Shown here piece after piece: positions 1 to 10,300 of a stretch of DNA of 64,000 nt. A model generated the notes under the pieces. It did no database searches. It had not been told where the DNA came from and saw nothing but the letters and a program-made list of their open reading frames with translations. A program made the position numbers and the translations under genes. The stretch is from NCBI RefSeq assembly GCF_034479515.1, contig NZ_CP140152.1, positions 3,100,001-3,164,000 on the forward strand, read 5' to 3'. Source of the stretch: Duganella zoogloeoides (GTDB lineage Bacteria > Pseudomonadota > Gammaproteobacteria > Burkholderiales > Burkholderiaceae_D). How positions within the stretch are numbered: the stretch's first letter is position 1; every line of letters begins with the position of its first letter.

Positions 1-74
1 TTGTAGCCGCCGCGGCTGCCAGCGCGGGCCCGCCTGCAGATAAAGCTGACCCGTACGTGCGCGGGGCAGCGTTC

Positions 75-2096
75 TTATTGTGCGGCCTTGCGCACCACGA
101 TATCCGGTGCCGGCGGCGTCTGCATTTCGTGGCCGATAAAGTAGCTCGGGTACGGCGGCTGGTTGTACGCCGTGTTTTGCCACGCCACGGCCACGCGGTA
201 TTGCGGGTCGTGCATCAAGGTCACCAGCCGCCGTTCGGTCGGATACGGCGTGGTGTAGATGCGCAGGAATTTCTCGTCGGGCGTATGCAGGATCACTTCC
301 TCGCGCCAGTCGCCGAAAAGGTCCGCTGACAGGGTCGGGATATTCTTGGTGCCGCCAGTCTGCGTCGCGCCGGTCGCTTCCAGCAGGTTGTGCGACTTGC
401 CGGTGAGCCAGTCCCACTTGGTGATGCGGTTCTTGTCGAACAGCTCGCGCAGGTCGTCGCCGTCCCACCACATCACGAAGCTCAGCTCGCGCGGGTGCTT
501 GACACCTTCGATCGGCTTGCCCTGCGCCGTGTACAGGATGTCGCTGTTGCTGGCCCATGCCTCGGAACCTGGGAAGCGCGGATCGATGTCGGCAGTGACG
601 GCGCGGCCCGTATCCTTGTCCGCCCTGGTGCTCCACAGGATTGCGCCGGTGCGCGCGTCCAGCATGGCCGAACCGATGCCGCCGTTGTGCTTGATCTCTT
701 CGTGGGCGCCGAATTTTTCCAGTCCCGGACGGGCGGGATCGAGGTCGCTCACGGCCATCGCATCGCCATGCTTGAGGCCGGAACTCCACAGGCCCTTGCC
801 GTTGTCGTCGATTGCCATCGAGCCGTAGATGATTTCATCCCTGCCGTCGCCATCGACGTCCGCCACGCTCAACTGGTGGTTGCCCTGACCGCCGAATTTT
901 TCGTTACCCGGCTGGGCGCTGTCGAAGGTCCAGCGGCGGGTCAGCTTGCCGTCGCGCCAGTCCCAGGCGGCAAGCGTGCTGCGGCCGTAGTAGCCGCGCG
1001 CCATGACGATGCTGGGGCGCTGGCCATCGAGGTACGCGGTGCCGGCCAGGAAACGGTCGGAGCGGTTGCCGTAGCCGTCGCCCCAGGTGTCCTTGAACTG
1101 GGCTGCAGTCGGCGCATCGGTTTCAGGATGGCGTGCCGGCCAGTACGGTTCGCTGGCCAGCGCGCGGCCGGTGCGGCCGTCGAAGATGGTGAGAAATTCC
1201 GGGCCTTTCAGGATACGGCCCTGCAGCGGCGCCACCATGGTGCCGTCGGCCAGTACCTTGCCGCCGGTGCGGTCGGTCGACGGCACTTCGCCGCCCTTTT
1301 CGCGCCAGTCGGCATGGGCGTCGCCGAGCACCTTGCCGGTCCCGTCGATGGTGCCGTCGCTGGTGCGCACGGCCAGTTCGGCGACGCCGTCGCCGTCGTA
1401 GTCGTACACCTGGAATTGCGTGTAGTGGGCGCCGGCGCGGATGTTTTTTCCGAGATTGATGCGCCACAGGCGCTTGCCGTCCAGCGTGTAAGCGTCGAGG
1501 TACGCGGGGCCGGTGTAGCCATCGAAGGCATTATCCCTGGCGTTGGACGCATACGTGACCTTGGCGTCGGCGCTGTTGACCGGGTCCCATTTCAGGATGA
1601 TTTCGTAGCGGCCGTCGCCGTCGAGGTCGGCCACGCTGGCTTCGTGCGCGGTGTAGTGATAAGCCTCGCCGCTGGGCGTGACGCCAGCCGGCGGTTGCTC
1701 GATCGGCACGCTCAGGTAGCCTTCGTTCCACACGATGGCCGGCTTGCTGGCGCCCACGTCCTTGCCCCGCACGACGGCATGCACCGCGTAGATCGATTGC
1801 GGCGTGCCTGCCTGGTCGACATAATTGGTGCCGCCGGTCAGCGGCCTGGCCGTGATCTTCTTGCCGTCGCGGTACACGTCGAATGCGGTGGCCTGGGCGT
1901 CGTTGCCCAGCAAGCGCCAGGTCACGAGGTTGCCGCCCTCCCTGGCCGGTACCGCCACTGCGCCGCGGTCCAGCGCTTCCATCCAGCGCGGCGCGGCATG
2001 CGCGCCGGCCGCCAGCGTCCACAGTGCCGCAGCGCCCAGTGCTGCCCACGCTACGCGGCGCCGTGCCGCATGATTCATCGTCATCATCTTGTACAA
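75..2096 (-). CDS. Rhamnogalacturonan lyase, PL11 family (secreted)
   Basis: Probable rhamnogalacturonan endolyase of polysaccharide lyase family 11 (YesW/YesX type), which cleaves the rhamnose-galacturonate backbone of pectin RG-I by beta-elimination. The 673-residue product starts with a signal peptide ending near AHAAP and continues with the N-terminal beta domain (ALDRGAVAVP). Repeated Ca-binding loops of the beta-propeller follow (DLDGDGRYE, DYDGDGVAE, DVDGDGRDE). Length fits single-catalytic-domain PL11 enzymes. It is the last gene of a minus-strand run, 6 bp after the GH43 gene, so it is very probably in the same operon. ATGs at 2096 and shortly after are both possible starts; either leaves an intact signal peptide. 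Family assignment is confident; exact substrate is inferred from family and neighbours. Confidence 0.9.
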   Translation of the reverse strand: MYKMMTMNHAARRRVAWAALGAAALWTLAAGAHAAPRWMEALDRGAVAVPAREGGNLVTWRLLGNDAQATAFDVYRDGKKITARPLTGGTNYVDQAGTPQSIYAVHAVVRGKDVGASKPAIVWNEGYLSVPIEQPPAGVTPSGEAYHYTAHEASVADLDGDGRYEIILKWDPVNSADAKVTYASNARDNAFDGYTGPAYLDAYTLDGKRLWRINLGKNIRAGAHYTQFQVYDYDGDGVAELAVRTSDGTIDGTGKVLGDAHADWREKGGEVPSTDRTGGKVLADGTMVAPLQGRILKGPEFLTIFDGRTGRALASEPYWPARHPETDAPTAAQFKDTWGDGYGNRSDRFLAGTAYLDGQRPSIVMARGYYGRSTLAAWDWRDGKLTRRWTFDSAQPGNEKFGGQGNHQLSVADVDGDGRDEIIYGSMAIDDNGKGLWSSGLKHGDAMAVSDLDPARPGLEKFGAHEEIKHNGGIGSAMLDARTGAILWSTRADKDTGRAVTADIDPRFPGSEAWASNSDILYTAQGKPIEGVKHPRELSFVMWWDGDDLRELFDKNRITKWDWLTGKSHNLLEATGATQTGGTKNIPTLSADLFGDWREEVILHTPDEKFLRIYTTPYPTERRLVTLMHDPQYRVAVAWQNTAYNQPPYPSYFIGHEMQTPPAPDIVVRKAAQ

Positions 2097-2102
2097 CCTT
2101 TC

Positions 2103-3494
2103 TTATTTTGCTGCTGTGGAGGGGTAAGCCGCGTCGAGCGCCCGCGCCTCGGCAGCGGTAATCGGCAGGATCGCGCCATGCTTGGGCAGCGGGTCGGGGA
2201 AGTTCACCGGCACCTGCTCCCACTGCGGTTGCGCCACGTCCCTGGTACGCAGCGCAACATAGGTCTTGTTCGGAATCCAGCGCTCCATCCACAGGTAGTA
2301 ATAATCGCCATGGATGTCGCCCGGATTGGACTTGAACGCCAGCGGCGCTTCCGATTCCGACACCCCTGCCTTCGCGCCCGTGCACGAGGTCACCTTCTGC
2401 CACTGCGCGCGCGGCGCCCGCAGATTTTTCGAGCGCTCGGCCACGATGTCGTGGCAGTTGGCATGGGCCTGGTCGATCGACTTGGTGTAACGGTAGTACC
2501 AGTCGCCCACCTTGTTGACGGTGGAATCGATGCGCCACTCGCCGGGCTGCCACACTTGCGCTTCGGTAAACGTGACAAAGTCGCGCGTGGTGGCGTACAT
2601 GGGCGTGAAGTAATCGTTGCTGCCAATCTTGGACGTCCAGAACACCACGTAGGCGCCGATCGAATCATCCCACACCGCTTCCGGCGCGTACGTGTTCTGC
2701 ACCTCGGGCGGCGCCACCAGCACGTCGCGCTGGGCCGACCAGTTGACCAGGTCGTGCGATTCCCAGACCTGGATGTAGCGCTTGCGGTCCGGGCCCTTGT
2801 CGCCTTTGAACCATTTGAGGTCGGTGGCCATCAGATAAAACGTGTCGCCATCGGGCGAACGCACGATGTACGGATCGCGCAGGCCGGTCGTGCCGATGGT
2901 GGACGTAAACACCGGCTTGCCGTGGTTCAGGCTGCGCCAGTCGAGCGCACTGTTCCCCTTCGACAGGCTGAAGTGAATTTTTTCCTCGGTGAACGTGAAG
3001 TGCACGAACAGGTAAGCGGCATCGGCCGCCTTGTCGAATTTTTTCACCACGCGCACCGCCACGTCGCGGCTGGCCGTGGCAGCGCCCTTGCGCAGCGTGG
3101 CACGCAGCACCGTGCTGGCGTCGCGCCCTGGCGGCCGGGTCACCTCGCCGCTGGCGGTCACCAGCGCCGGGTGGTCCGAGGTCCAGGAAATGGCTGCGCC
3201 GTGCAGGCTGGCCGGCAGTGCCAGGTTGCCGTACGCGGCTTCGGCATTGACCACTGCCAGCTGCGCTGCCGCCAGTTGCACGGCCGCGTGGTCGTCGTTC
3301 GGCACGGCGGCTAGCTGACCGTCGGACGGCGCCGCGGCTGCCCGGTTGCCGCGCTCGGCGGTCAGTGGCTCAGTGACCGCCACCGCTGCCGCGTGCCAGG
3401 CGATTGCCGGCGTGGCGGTGCCGGACCAGGCCAAAACCAGCAGCAAGGCGCTGGCCACCCGGGCGACAGGTTTCATCACAGTTTCCTGGTTCAT
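2103..3494 (-). CDS. GH43 family glycoside hydrolase with N-terminal Ig-like domain (secreted)
   Basis: Secreted 463-residue protein with a signal peptide (about residues 7-33), a small Ig-like region resembling the atrophied bacterial Ig domain (LPASLHGAAISWTSDHP, to about residue 150) and a five-bladed propeller of the GH43/GH117 type. The catalytic-base signature GLRDPYIVRS and the YAPEAVWD strand are visible. GH43 enzymes release arabinose, xylose or galactose from side chains; next to PL11 and GH42 enzymes, arabinan/galactan side chains of RG-I are likely. The ATG at 3494 overlaps the stop of the upstream GH42 gene in an ATGA tetranucleotide, which favours this start over the in-frame ATG six codons later. 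Confidence 0.85.
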   Translation of the reverse strand: MNQETVMKPVARVASALLLVLAWSGTATPAIAWHAAAVAVTEPLTAERGNRAAAAPSDGQLAAVPNDDHAAVQLAAAQLAVVNAEAAYGNLALPASLHGAAISWTSDHPALVTASGEVTRPPGRDASTVLRATLRKGAATASRDVAVRVVKKFDKAADAAYLFVHFTFTEEKIHFSLSKGNSALDWRSLNHGKPVFTSTIGTTGLRDPYIVRSPDGDTFYLMATDLKWFKGDKGPDRKRYIQVWESHDLVNWSAQRDVLVAPPEVQNTYAPEAVWDDSIGAYVVFWTSKIGSNDYFTPMYATTRDFVTFTEAQVWQPGEWRIDSTVNKVGDWYYRYTKSIDQAHANCHDIVAERSKNLRAPRAQWQKVTSCTGAKAGVSESEAPLAFKSNPGDIHGDYYYLWMERWIPNKTYVALRTRDVAQPQWEQVPVNFPDPLPKHGAILPITAAEARALDAAYPSTAAK

Positions 3495-5581
3495 TGCAGC
3501 ACCTCCACGCCCAGCGGCGGCAGTTGCAGCCTGGCGTTCCAGCTTTTTCCGGTAAGAATGCCGTTCTTGTGACCGTCGACGGCAACGTCGACCGGGTTGC
3601 GGGTGGTGTTGACATACAGCGTGCGGCCATCGACGACGCGGGCATACACGCCTTCGGGCGTGACCGGTCCGCGCACGATGCCCAGTTCGCGGTACAGCTG
3701 GCGGTACAGTGGCTGCAGCACCGACGGCTGCGCCAGCGTGGCAACATAGATCGCCCTGCCCTTGCCGTACTGGTTGGACGTGATGACCGGCAGCGCCTGG
3801 CCGGCGCTGCTGCCCTGGTCGCCCTGGTCAAACTGGTCGAAGCGCGCCAGTACCTGCGCGGTAGTCGGTTCCAGCACCTCGTACAGGTTAAGCGACGTCT
3901 TGAACGGCACGCCGTCGATGGTGCCGGTAAGCGGCTTGGTGTGCTGGTAAAACGCCTGGGTGGTCAGGCCGAAGACGTCGGCCAGTTGGCCCGGCAAATC
4001 GGTGCTGTGCCACTGGTTGTTGCCATCGGTTTTATCCGACTGCGCGGTCATCACCACCGTGCCGCCCTGGGCCACGTACTTGCGTACCGCGTCGGTGGCG
4101 GCCTGGTCCATCAGGTATTCGCCGGCAATCACCAGCAGCTTGTAGCGCGTCAGGTCTTCGTGGGCGATATTGATCACCGCGACGTCGAGGTTGTCGTTGT
4201 ACAGCGGCGAGAAGGCGCCGTACTTGTGGTCGCGGTACGGCGTGCCGTAGTACTTGTTCAGGCGCACGCCCTCGGCTTGCCGGCTGGCCGCCTGCCGCGA
4301 TTCCCAAGAATACGACAGCGCCACTTCGGGTTTCAGTTCGCGCGGAAAGCCCAGTTGCTGCATGGTCTGGAATTCGCGCGCCGTGGCGCCCCACTCGGCC
4401 AGCTTCCACGACGGCTTGTCGTTGTGGTCGATCAGGCCGAAAATGATCTGCTCCTCGCCACCGAGGTGGCTGTTGTAGTTCCAGGCCAGCATGCCCTGGC
4501 CGCCGTTGAGCAAGCCGAAATACATCAGCATGCGCGAGCGGCCTTTTTCGCCGTAAAAGCCGAAGTTACCGGCCTGGAATTCGTTGAACCACACGGGCGC
4601 GGTCATGCCGCCCTTCATCATCATGGTTTCGAACGCGCCGGCAATCACGTTGCCGGCGTAATAACCGAACGCGCCATGCGTGGTGTAGCGGCGGTACGTG
4701 GACAAATAGTCGAAGCCGCGCCGGCCGGCGTCGCTAAACAGGTTCGAGATTGCCGGCTTGGCGGGCGCATGGCGTTTGCGCAGCGCTTCAAGGTCATCGA
4801 GCACGGCCAGCGTGGCGTCGGACCAGAAGCGGCGCAGGTCGAGGTAGCGCTCGTTGGGACCCACACCGGCCACGCTGGGCAGGCGCACCTGGTCCCAGTC
4901 GCTGATGGTGCGCGACCAGCGCTGCGCGGCCCAGGCGTGGTTCAGCTTGTCGAGGCTGCCGTACTTGGTCTTGAGCCAGCCGATGAAGCGCTGGCGCACC
5001 GGTTCCGAAAACGACATATAGCCGTTGCCGATCTCGTTGTTGAAGCCGATGGCGACCACGGCCGGATGCTTGCCGTAGCGCGCCAGCAGCTTGTCGGCAA
5101 AGCGGTGCAGCAGGCGCCGGTAGTCGGGGTCAAGGATGTTGTCCATGTAGCGCTCGGCCGGATACAGCTTGCTGCCATCTTCCTGCACCAGCGTCACACC
5201 AGGGTACTGGTAGTGCAGCCATTGCGGTGCGGGTGAGCCGCCGAGGTCGAACAGCACCTTGATGCCGGCCGCGTGCATCTGGTCCATCACGCTGTCGAAC
5301 GCGGCAAAGGTAAATTTGCCGTTGGCCGGTTCGAAGTAATCCCACGACAGGTCGCCCATGCGCACGATGGTCAGGCCTGCCTGCTTCATGTGGGCGATGT
5401 CCTGCGTGATCTGCGCCGGGGTGCGGTCCACCGGCTGGTAGCAGGTGCCCACGAACAGCTGGCCCTGGCCGGCCCAGTCGGCGCGGGAAGTCGCCTGCTG
5501 GGCGTGGGACGCGGGGGAAAATAGCAGTCCCAACGACAGAAGCGCAGCGCTGGCGGAAAGAAAATTTGTGCGTATGTTCAT
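3491..5581 (-). CDS. GH42 family beta-galactosidase (secreted)
   Basis: Glycoside hydrolase family 42 beta-galactosidase, 696 residues with a Sec signal peptide ending at about SHAQQ. The TIM-barrel carries the expected acid/base Glu in GFNNEIGNG (E183) and nucleophile Glu in WFNEFQAGN (E334). The trimerisation domain and a C-terminal beta domain follow. Export is notable because many GH42 enzymes are cytoplasmic; here it probably trims galactan side chains outside the cytoplasm. The start at 5581 is chosen because it gives the signal peptide and forms an ATGA overlap with the GH35-like gene stop (5578-5580). The open frame extends 36 codons further upstream but those lack signal-peptide character. 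Confidence 0.9.
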   Translation of the reverse strand: MNIRTNFLSASAALLSLGLLFSPASHAQQATSRADWAGQGQLFVGTCYQPVDRTPAQITQDIAHMKQAGLTIVRMGDLSWDYFEPANGKFTFAAFDSVMDQMHAAGIKVLFDLGGSPAPQWLHYQYPGVTLVQEDGSKLYPAERYMDNILDPDYRRLLHRFADKLLARYGKHPAVVAIGFNNEIGNGYMSFSEPVRQRFIGWLKTKYGSLDKLNHAWAAQRWSRTISDWDQVRLPSVAGVGPNERYLDLRRFWSDATLAVLDDLEALRKRHAPAKPAISNLFSDAGRRGFDYLSTYRRYTTHGAFGYYAGNVIAGAFETMMMKGGMTAPVWFNEFQAGNFGFYGEKGRSRMLMYFGLLNGGQGMLAWNYNSHLGGEEQIIFGLIDHNDKPSWKLAEWGATAREFQTMQQLGFPRELKPEVALSYSWESRQAASRQAEGVRLNKYYGTPYRDHKYGAFSPLYNDNLDVAVINIAHEDLTRYKLLVIAGEYLMDQAATDAVRKYVAQGGTVVMTAQSDKTDGNNQWHSTDLPGQLADVFGLTTQAFYQHTKPLTGTIDGVPFKTSLNLYEVLEPTTAQVLARFDQFDQGDQGSSAGQALPVITSNQYGKGRAIYVATLAQPSVLQPLYRQLYRELGIVRGPVTPEGVYARVVDGRTLYVNTTRNPVDVAVDGHKNGILTGKSWNARLQLPPLGVEVLQ

Positions 5582-7221
5582 TTGTAGCGATACACTTTCA
5601 CTTTCTGGATGCCGAACTTGTTCGGCGGCAGGCGCAGGTAGCGGCCCTGGCCGCTTTCGTCGCCGTTGAGCCAGCGGCCTGGTACCCATTTGCCATCGAC
5701 GAACTCGCCGTCGATCACCTGTTCCAGGCCCACCCGGTAGCCCGACTTGTCGTCGGCGTCGGCAAACCGCACCACCACGCCGCGCCCCGCCACCAGGAAC
5801 TCGTCCTTGCCGGTGGCGATGATCAGGCCGCCATGGGCGGCGATGTCCTGGGTGTTTTTCGGCGTGCGCGGGTCCACCATCGAGACGTTCAGCTTGTAGC
5901 CGCCCAGCTCGAACGTGCGCGGAGTTTCATCGACCACGCCGGTCGCGCTCAGCGGCGCCTTGAAGCCGCGCATGGTGCCCTGGCCCTGGTTGGCCAGCAC
6001 CAGCGGCGCCACCTGGCGCAGCACGCGGTAGGCGTCGGTCAGCGGATCGGTGGCCGGATTGGGCAGCAGTTCAATGGCGAACGGCCCGAAGCCGATGCCT
6101 TCCAGCTCACCCAGCGTGTAAAAGGCGTTGGCGCCGGCGTCGGTCTTGCCGGCTTGGTTCGCTTCCGGCACGAACACCGGGTTGTCGGGGCGCTTGAACT
6201 TGTCGGCCCACTCGGTATAGTTCGGGTAATACACGTCCATGCCGATCAGGTCGATATCGGGTCCGCCCGCCTTCCAGATATCGAACAGGTGCGGCAGCGG
6301 GCCGCCGCTCGGGTACTCGCCCGCCTTTTGCTCGGGGCTGTTGAGGGCCACGTTGACATACATCGGCAGGTTGTAGGCCGCCTTGCCGGCACGCGTGAGT
6401 TCATTGGCAAACTCGGTAAAACCCCAGGCCTGGAAGATTTCCTGCGCCTCGGTGCTGTCGCCGAACACCTGCGACCAGGTGCCGGCAGTCTGGTAATCCT
6501 TGGCGGCCCACACGTCGCGCACGTACGGGTGCAGCGTGGCCTTGTGCTGTTGCAGGTAATCGAGCAGGGCCTTGGGCACCTGGCCCTTGTATGCCTGCTG
6601 CGCCTGCGGGCTGTAATCGCGCACCACGGGCAGCATGCCGATTTCGTTTTCCACCTGCACCATCACCACGGTGTGGCGCTTGTCGAATGTTTTCAGATGC
6701 GCCATCAGCGCGGCAAACGCGCGCTGGTCAGCTTTTAAAGTGTCCGGGTCGTAAGGGCTCAGGATGTCTTGCGGCACGCCCTTGTTATCTTGCGTCTTGG
6801 AATAGGTCTGGTAGTCGTGCTTGATATACGGCGGCGTGTACGACGACGTCGAATTTTTCCACGCGCCAAACCACAGCAGCACCACCTTCATCTGGTTGGC
6901 CTCGGCCTGGCGGATCATGCCTTCGAGCGGCTTGAAGTCGTACACGCCCTGCTGCTGTTCGATCTGGTCCCACTCGACCGGCGCCAGCACCGTGTTGATG
7001 CCGATGGTCTTGAGCACCGGCCACTGGCGTTCCAGGTACTTGAGGTCGGAGGCGGTGGAGTTACCGAGCTCGCCGCCGAGGATCAGCAGCGGCTTGCCAT
7101 CGACCACCAGGTGGGTGGCCGTGCCATGTTTTTTTAAATGTGGAATCGGTTGGGCAGCAGCGCCCAGTGCGGTTGCCAGGCCCAGTGCGGCCAGCAGCAT
7201 GCTCAGTGGTTTTCGGTTCAT
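5578..7221 (-). CDS. GH35-like beta-galactosidase with DUF5597 C-terminal domain (secreted)
   Basis: 547-residue exported glycosidase with a signal peptide ending at GAAAQ. The barrel contains VVDGKPLLILGGELGNS near the N-terminus, a Glu pair in VQVENEIG (E193 as likely acid/base) and FVPEANQ (E353 as likely nucleophile), as in clan GH-A beta-galactosidases. The C-terminal third resembles DUF5597, which accompanies Cellvibrio-type GH35 enzymes. Likely removes terminal beta-galactose from pectin or hemicellulose oligosaccharides. It is the first enzyme gene of the coupled run GH35-GH42-GH43-PL11. A rho-independent terminator lies just upstream, so it needs its own promoter or readthrough from the receptor gene. 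Confidence 0.85.
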   Translation of the reverse strand: MNRKPLSMLLAALGLATALGAAAQPIPHLKKHGTATHLVVDGKPLLILGGELGNSTASDLKYLERQWPVLKTIGINTVLAPVEWDQIEQQQGVYDFKPLEGMIRQAEANQMKVVLLWFGAWKNSTSSYTPPYIKHDYQTYSKTQDNKGVPQDILSPYDPDTLKADQRAFAALMAHLKTFDKRHTVVMVQVENEIGMLPVVRDYSPQAQQAYKGQVPKALLDYLQQHKATLHPYVRDVWAAKDYQTAGTWSQVFGDSTEAQEIFQAWGFTEFANELTRAGKAAYNLPMYVNVALNSPEQKAGEYPSGGPLPHLFDIWKAGGPDIDLIGMDVYYPNYTEWADKFKRPDNPVFVPEANQAGKTDAGANAFYTLGELEGIGFGPFAIELLPNPATDPLTDAYRVLRQVAPLVLANQGQGTMRGFKAPLSATGVVDETPRTFELGGYKLNVSMVDPRTPKNTQDIAAHGGLIIATGKDEFLVAGRGVVVRFADADDKSGYRVGLEQVIDGEFVDGKWVPGRWLNGDESGQGRYLRLPPNKFGIQKVKVYRYK

Positions 7222-7241
7222 GAATTTCGTCGCGAATCAGG

Positions 7242-7272
7242 AAAAAAATCCCGCACACGACCGTGTGCGGGA
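7242..7272 (-). terminator. Rho-independent terminator after the TonB receptor gene
   Basis: A perfect 10-bp stem (TCCCGCACAC / GTGTGCGGGA, 7249-7258 and 7263-7272) with a 4-nt loop is followed on the minus strand by seven T residues (complement of the A-run at 7242-7248). It sits 41 bp after the stop of the receptor gene at 7313 and before the GH35 start at 7221. It would end or attenuate receptor transcription before the enzyme genes. Confidence 0.85.
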
Positions 7273-7312
7273 GAAGGGACAACACAGACACTTCGGAGTA
7301 CCACTGGATAAA

Positions 7313-10300
7313 TCAGAATTTGTAACCCACGCCCGCGTAGTACCGGCGACCGTTCCAGCCGAGATCGTTCTTGCGCATTTCGCCGCCGGCCGTGGTTTGC
7401 GATATTTCGTCGGTCAGGTTTTTCGCTTCGATCGAAAACGTCAACTGGGGCGTGACGCGGTACTGGATCTTGGCGTCGAGATAGCCGCTGGCGTTCATGA
7501 ATACCGGGTTGCCGGTATTCACATCGTTACCGCCCGTGTAATAGCTGCTGCGGTAGTTATAGGCCAGGCGCGCGTTGAGCTTGTCGCGGTCGTACCAGAT
7601 CGACGCGTTGTAGCTGTTTTTCGACATGCCGGGGAACGACAGCTGGGTGCCATCGAGCGTGTTCAGCAGCTCGGCGCCACGGGCATACGAATACGTCATG
7701 CGCGTGTAATTGGCATCGACGCCAAAGCCGCTCAGGAAGCCCGGCAGGAACGTCAGCGCGGTGCGGCCGGCCAGCTCGATACCCTTGGTGGTGGCGCCTT
7801 CGAAGTTGACGGTGGTACGCACGTCCCACAGCTTGCCGTCGCCAAACAGGTCCTTGCGCACGGTGACGTTCGGCTGTATCGACGTCTGGATATCCTTGCG
7901 GAAGTACGCCAGGCTCAGCTGGCTGTCGCGGTTCGGGTACCACTCGATCGACAGGTCCTTGTTGGCTGCGCGGTACGGTTTGAGGTCGGGATTGCCGGCC
8001 GTGCAATCGTCGGTGCCGTCGCCGCCAAAGCGGGTATCGCCGCTGCCTTCCAGGCAGTTGATGGCCGGCGCCAGCTTGTCGATGGCGGGACGCGACATCA
8101 CCTTGCCGTAACCGATACGTACCGTCAGCTGGTCCGGCACCAGCCAGGTGGCGGCGTTAAAACTCGGCAGGTAGTCGTTGTACTTGTTGTCCTTGGTGAC
8201 GATGGTGTTGGCGAGGATGCGGTCGTCGTATGCAGCGCTGGTGGCGTCGCGGGCCACGCGGCGGCGGTATTGCTGCACCCCGGTCGAGCTGGTGCGGGTG
8301 CCGGAGTAGCGCAAGCCCACGTTACCGTCGATTTCGTACCCAAACAACGTGTGATCGAAATCGAGCCGCAGGTAAGCCGAGCGGATCCGCTCGCTGGTAT
8401 CGTAGGCCGGAATCTGCGGGTAGAGTTTACCGTCGCGGCCCAGCGCCTGGCGCACGTCGTCGTGGTTGAAGCGCGACGTGTCGAAGAACTGGGTGCCGGC
8501 CGCATAGTTGGGCGCCAGCCAGTTGGCCGGGTAGCCGCCGATGCCGGAACCGTTGAGAAAGTCCGGCGATTGCGAGCGCACCGCTTCGACCAGTTGCCGC
8601 ATCTGCTGCGGGCCTACCCAGATTTCCGAGTTATTGCTGTTGATAAAGCTCTGGGTAACGGCCGGACGCTGCACCGTGCCGGTGTACAGCGGGTCCCAGT
8701 TCCATACCTGGGTGACATTGGCCGTCTTCACATCGAGGTCGTCGGCGGTGCTGGCCAGGTTGGCGCCGTTGTCGATCAGGTAGCCGCCGCCGTTGTACTG
8801 GAACATGCGGGTCTTGCGGCCCTGGCCGCCAAACGAGATCTTGTTGATGAACGGCAGATTGGTGCGGTAGCGCAGGTCGAGCTTGACCTGGTCTTCCTTG
8901 CTTTCCGACTCGGTGGGACGGTAGTTGAGTTCGGCGCGGGTGTACGAACTGGCGCTGTTCGGGTCCCAGCCGGCCGGGAACGTGAAGTGCGGGCGGCCGT
9001 CGCCATCGAGCGTGACCTTCAGGCCAGGCGCGCTTTGCACCAGGCCGAGGTAGTTGCTGTCGTTGGTGTAGGCCGATTCGCTCTTGGCCAGCAGCGCTTC
9101 CACGTCCCAGCTGCCCTTGCGGTAGTTGAAGCCGGTGGAGCGGTACTGGGCGTCGTTCTTCTGGATGAAGTCGCGCGCGCTGGTGGAAAAGGCGCCGTAG
9201 CCGCCCCGGCCCGAAATCGCCATGCAGTCGCCGACCACGTATTCGGTCACGTGGTGGTTGGTGACGACCATGCCGGCCGGGGTGGACGTGGTGGGTGCGG
9301 CGTTGCAGGTGCCGGCGGTGGTCACGGTGCCGTTGGCGGCATAGACCGGTGCGCGGCCGGCCGTGGCCAGGCGATTGACATCGGCAAAATCGGTGCCGTA
9401 CGTGAAGTCCTGGTAGCGCGCATCCTGCTTGTTGCGCTGGTAGCTGGCAAACGCGTTGAAGCTGTCGCTGAATTTGTATTGCGCGGTGAATTCGCCGGAC
9501 TTGCGTTCATGCGAGCGGGTGCCGATCACGTAGCGCGGCACCGACGGCGAGTAGTCGAACCACTGGCGCTCGCACTCGGTGCGGTCGGCCGCGGCCGTCA
9601 ACGCCGCGCAGCCGGCCTTGGTGCCCACGCCGGCAGCGGCGCCGTTCATCGACGTCACGGTTTTTTCGGGCGAGAAATCCCAGTCGCGCAGGAAGCGCCA
9701 GCCGGTGTTGCGCACGGTATCGCCCTGGGTGTGCACCTTGTCGTAGGTCATATTGGCCATCAAGCCCAGCTTGCCTTCAAAAAAGCGGTCGGCAATCAGC
9801 AAACTGGCGCGCGGCTGGGCGCCGTCGCGCAGCGTGTTCTTTTGCGCCGAGATATTGGTGGCGACGGTCAGCTTTTTGAAATCGAGCGGCTTGTTGGTTT
9901 TGACGCTGACGGTGCCGCCGATGCCGCCTTCGGTCATGTCGGCGGTGATGCCCTTGAAGACGTCGATCGATTTGATCAGTTCGGCCGGCAGCTCGCGCAG
10001 CTCGGCGCCCCGCCCGGCCGTGTTATTGGTGCTCAGCACCGACAGGCCGTTGATTTCCACCCGGTTCAAATCCGGCTCCACGCCACGGATGGCGATCTGG
10101 CTGCCTTCACCGAAATCGCGCGACAGTTGCACGCCGGTGATGCGCGACAATGCCTCACCGACGTTTTTATCGGGGAATTGGCCAATGTCCTCGGCCACGA
10201 TCGAATCGCTGACGGTACCGGCACCTTTCTTGCGCTCGATGGCCGAGCTGACCGACTGCCGGGTGCCGGATACCACGACCACGTTCTGCGGTTCGGCAGC

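Noticed and set aside
1..74. Possible continuation of the glycan operon at the window edge
   Set aside because: The minus strand is open (GQLYLQAGPRW) but no start codon with ribosome site or homology can be judged from 74 bases.
390..3314. 974-codon open frame on the plus strand
   Set aside because: Antisense to the PL11 and GH43 genes, rich in Arg/Ala/Val with no domain or signal sequence; a by-product of high GC codon use.
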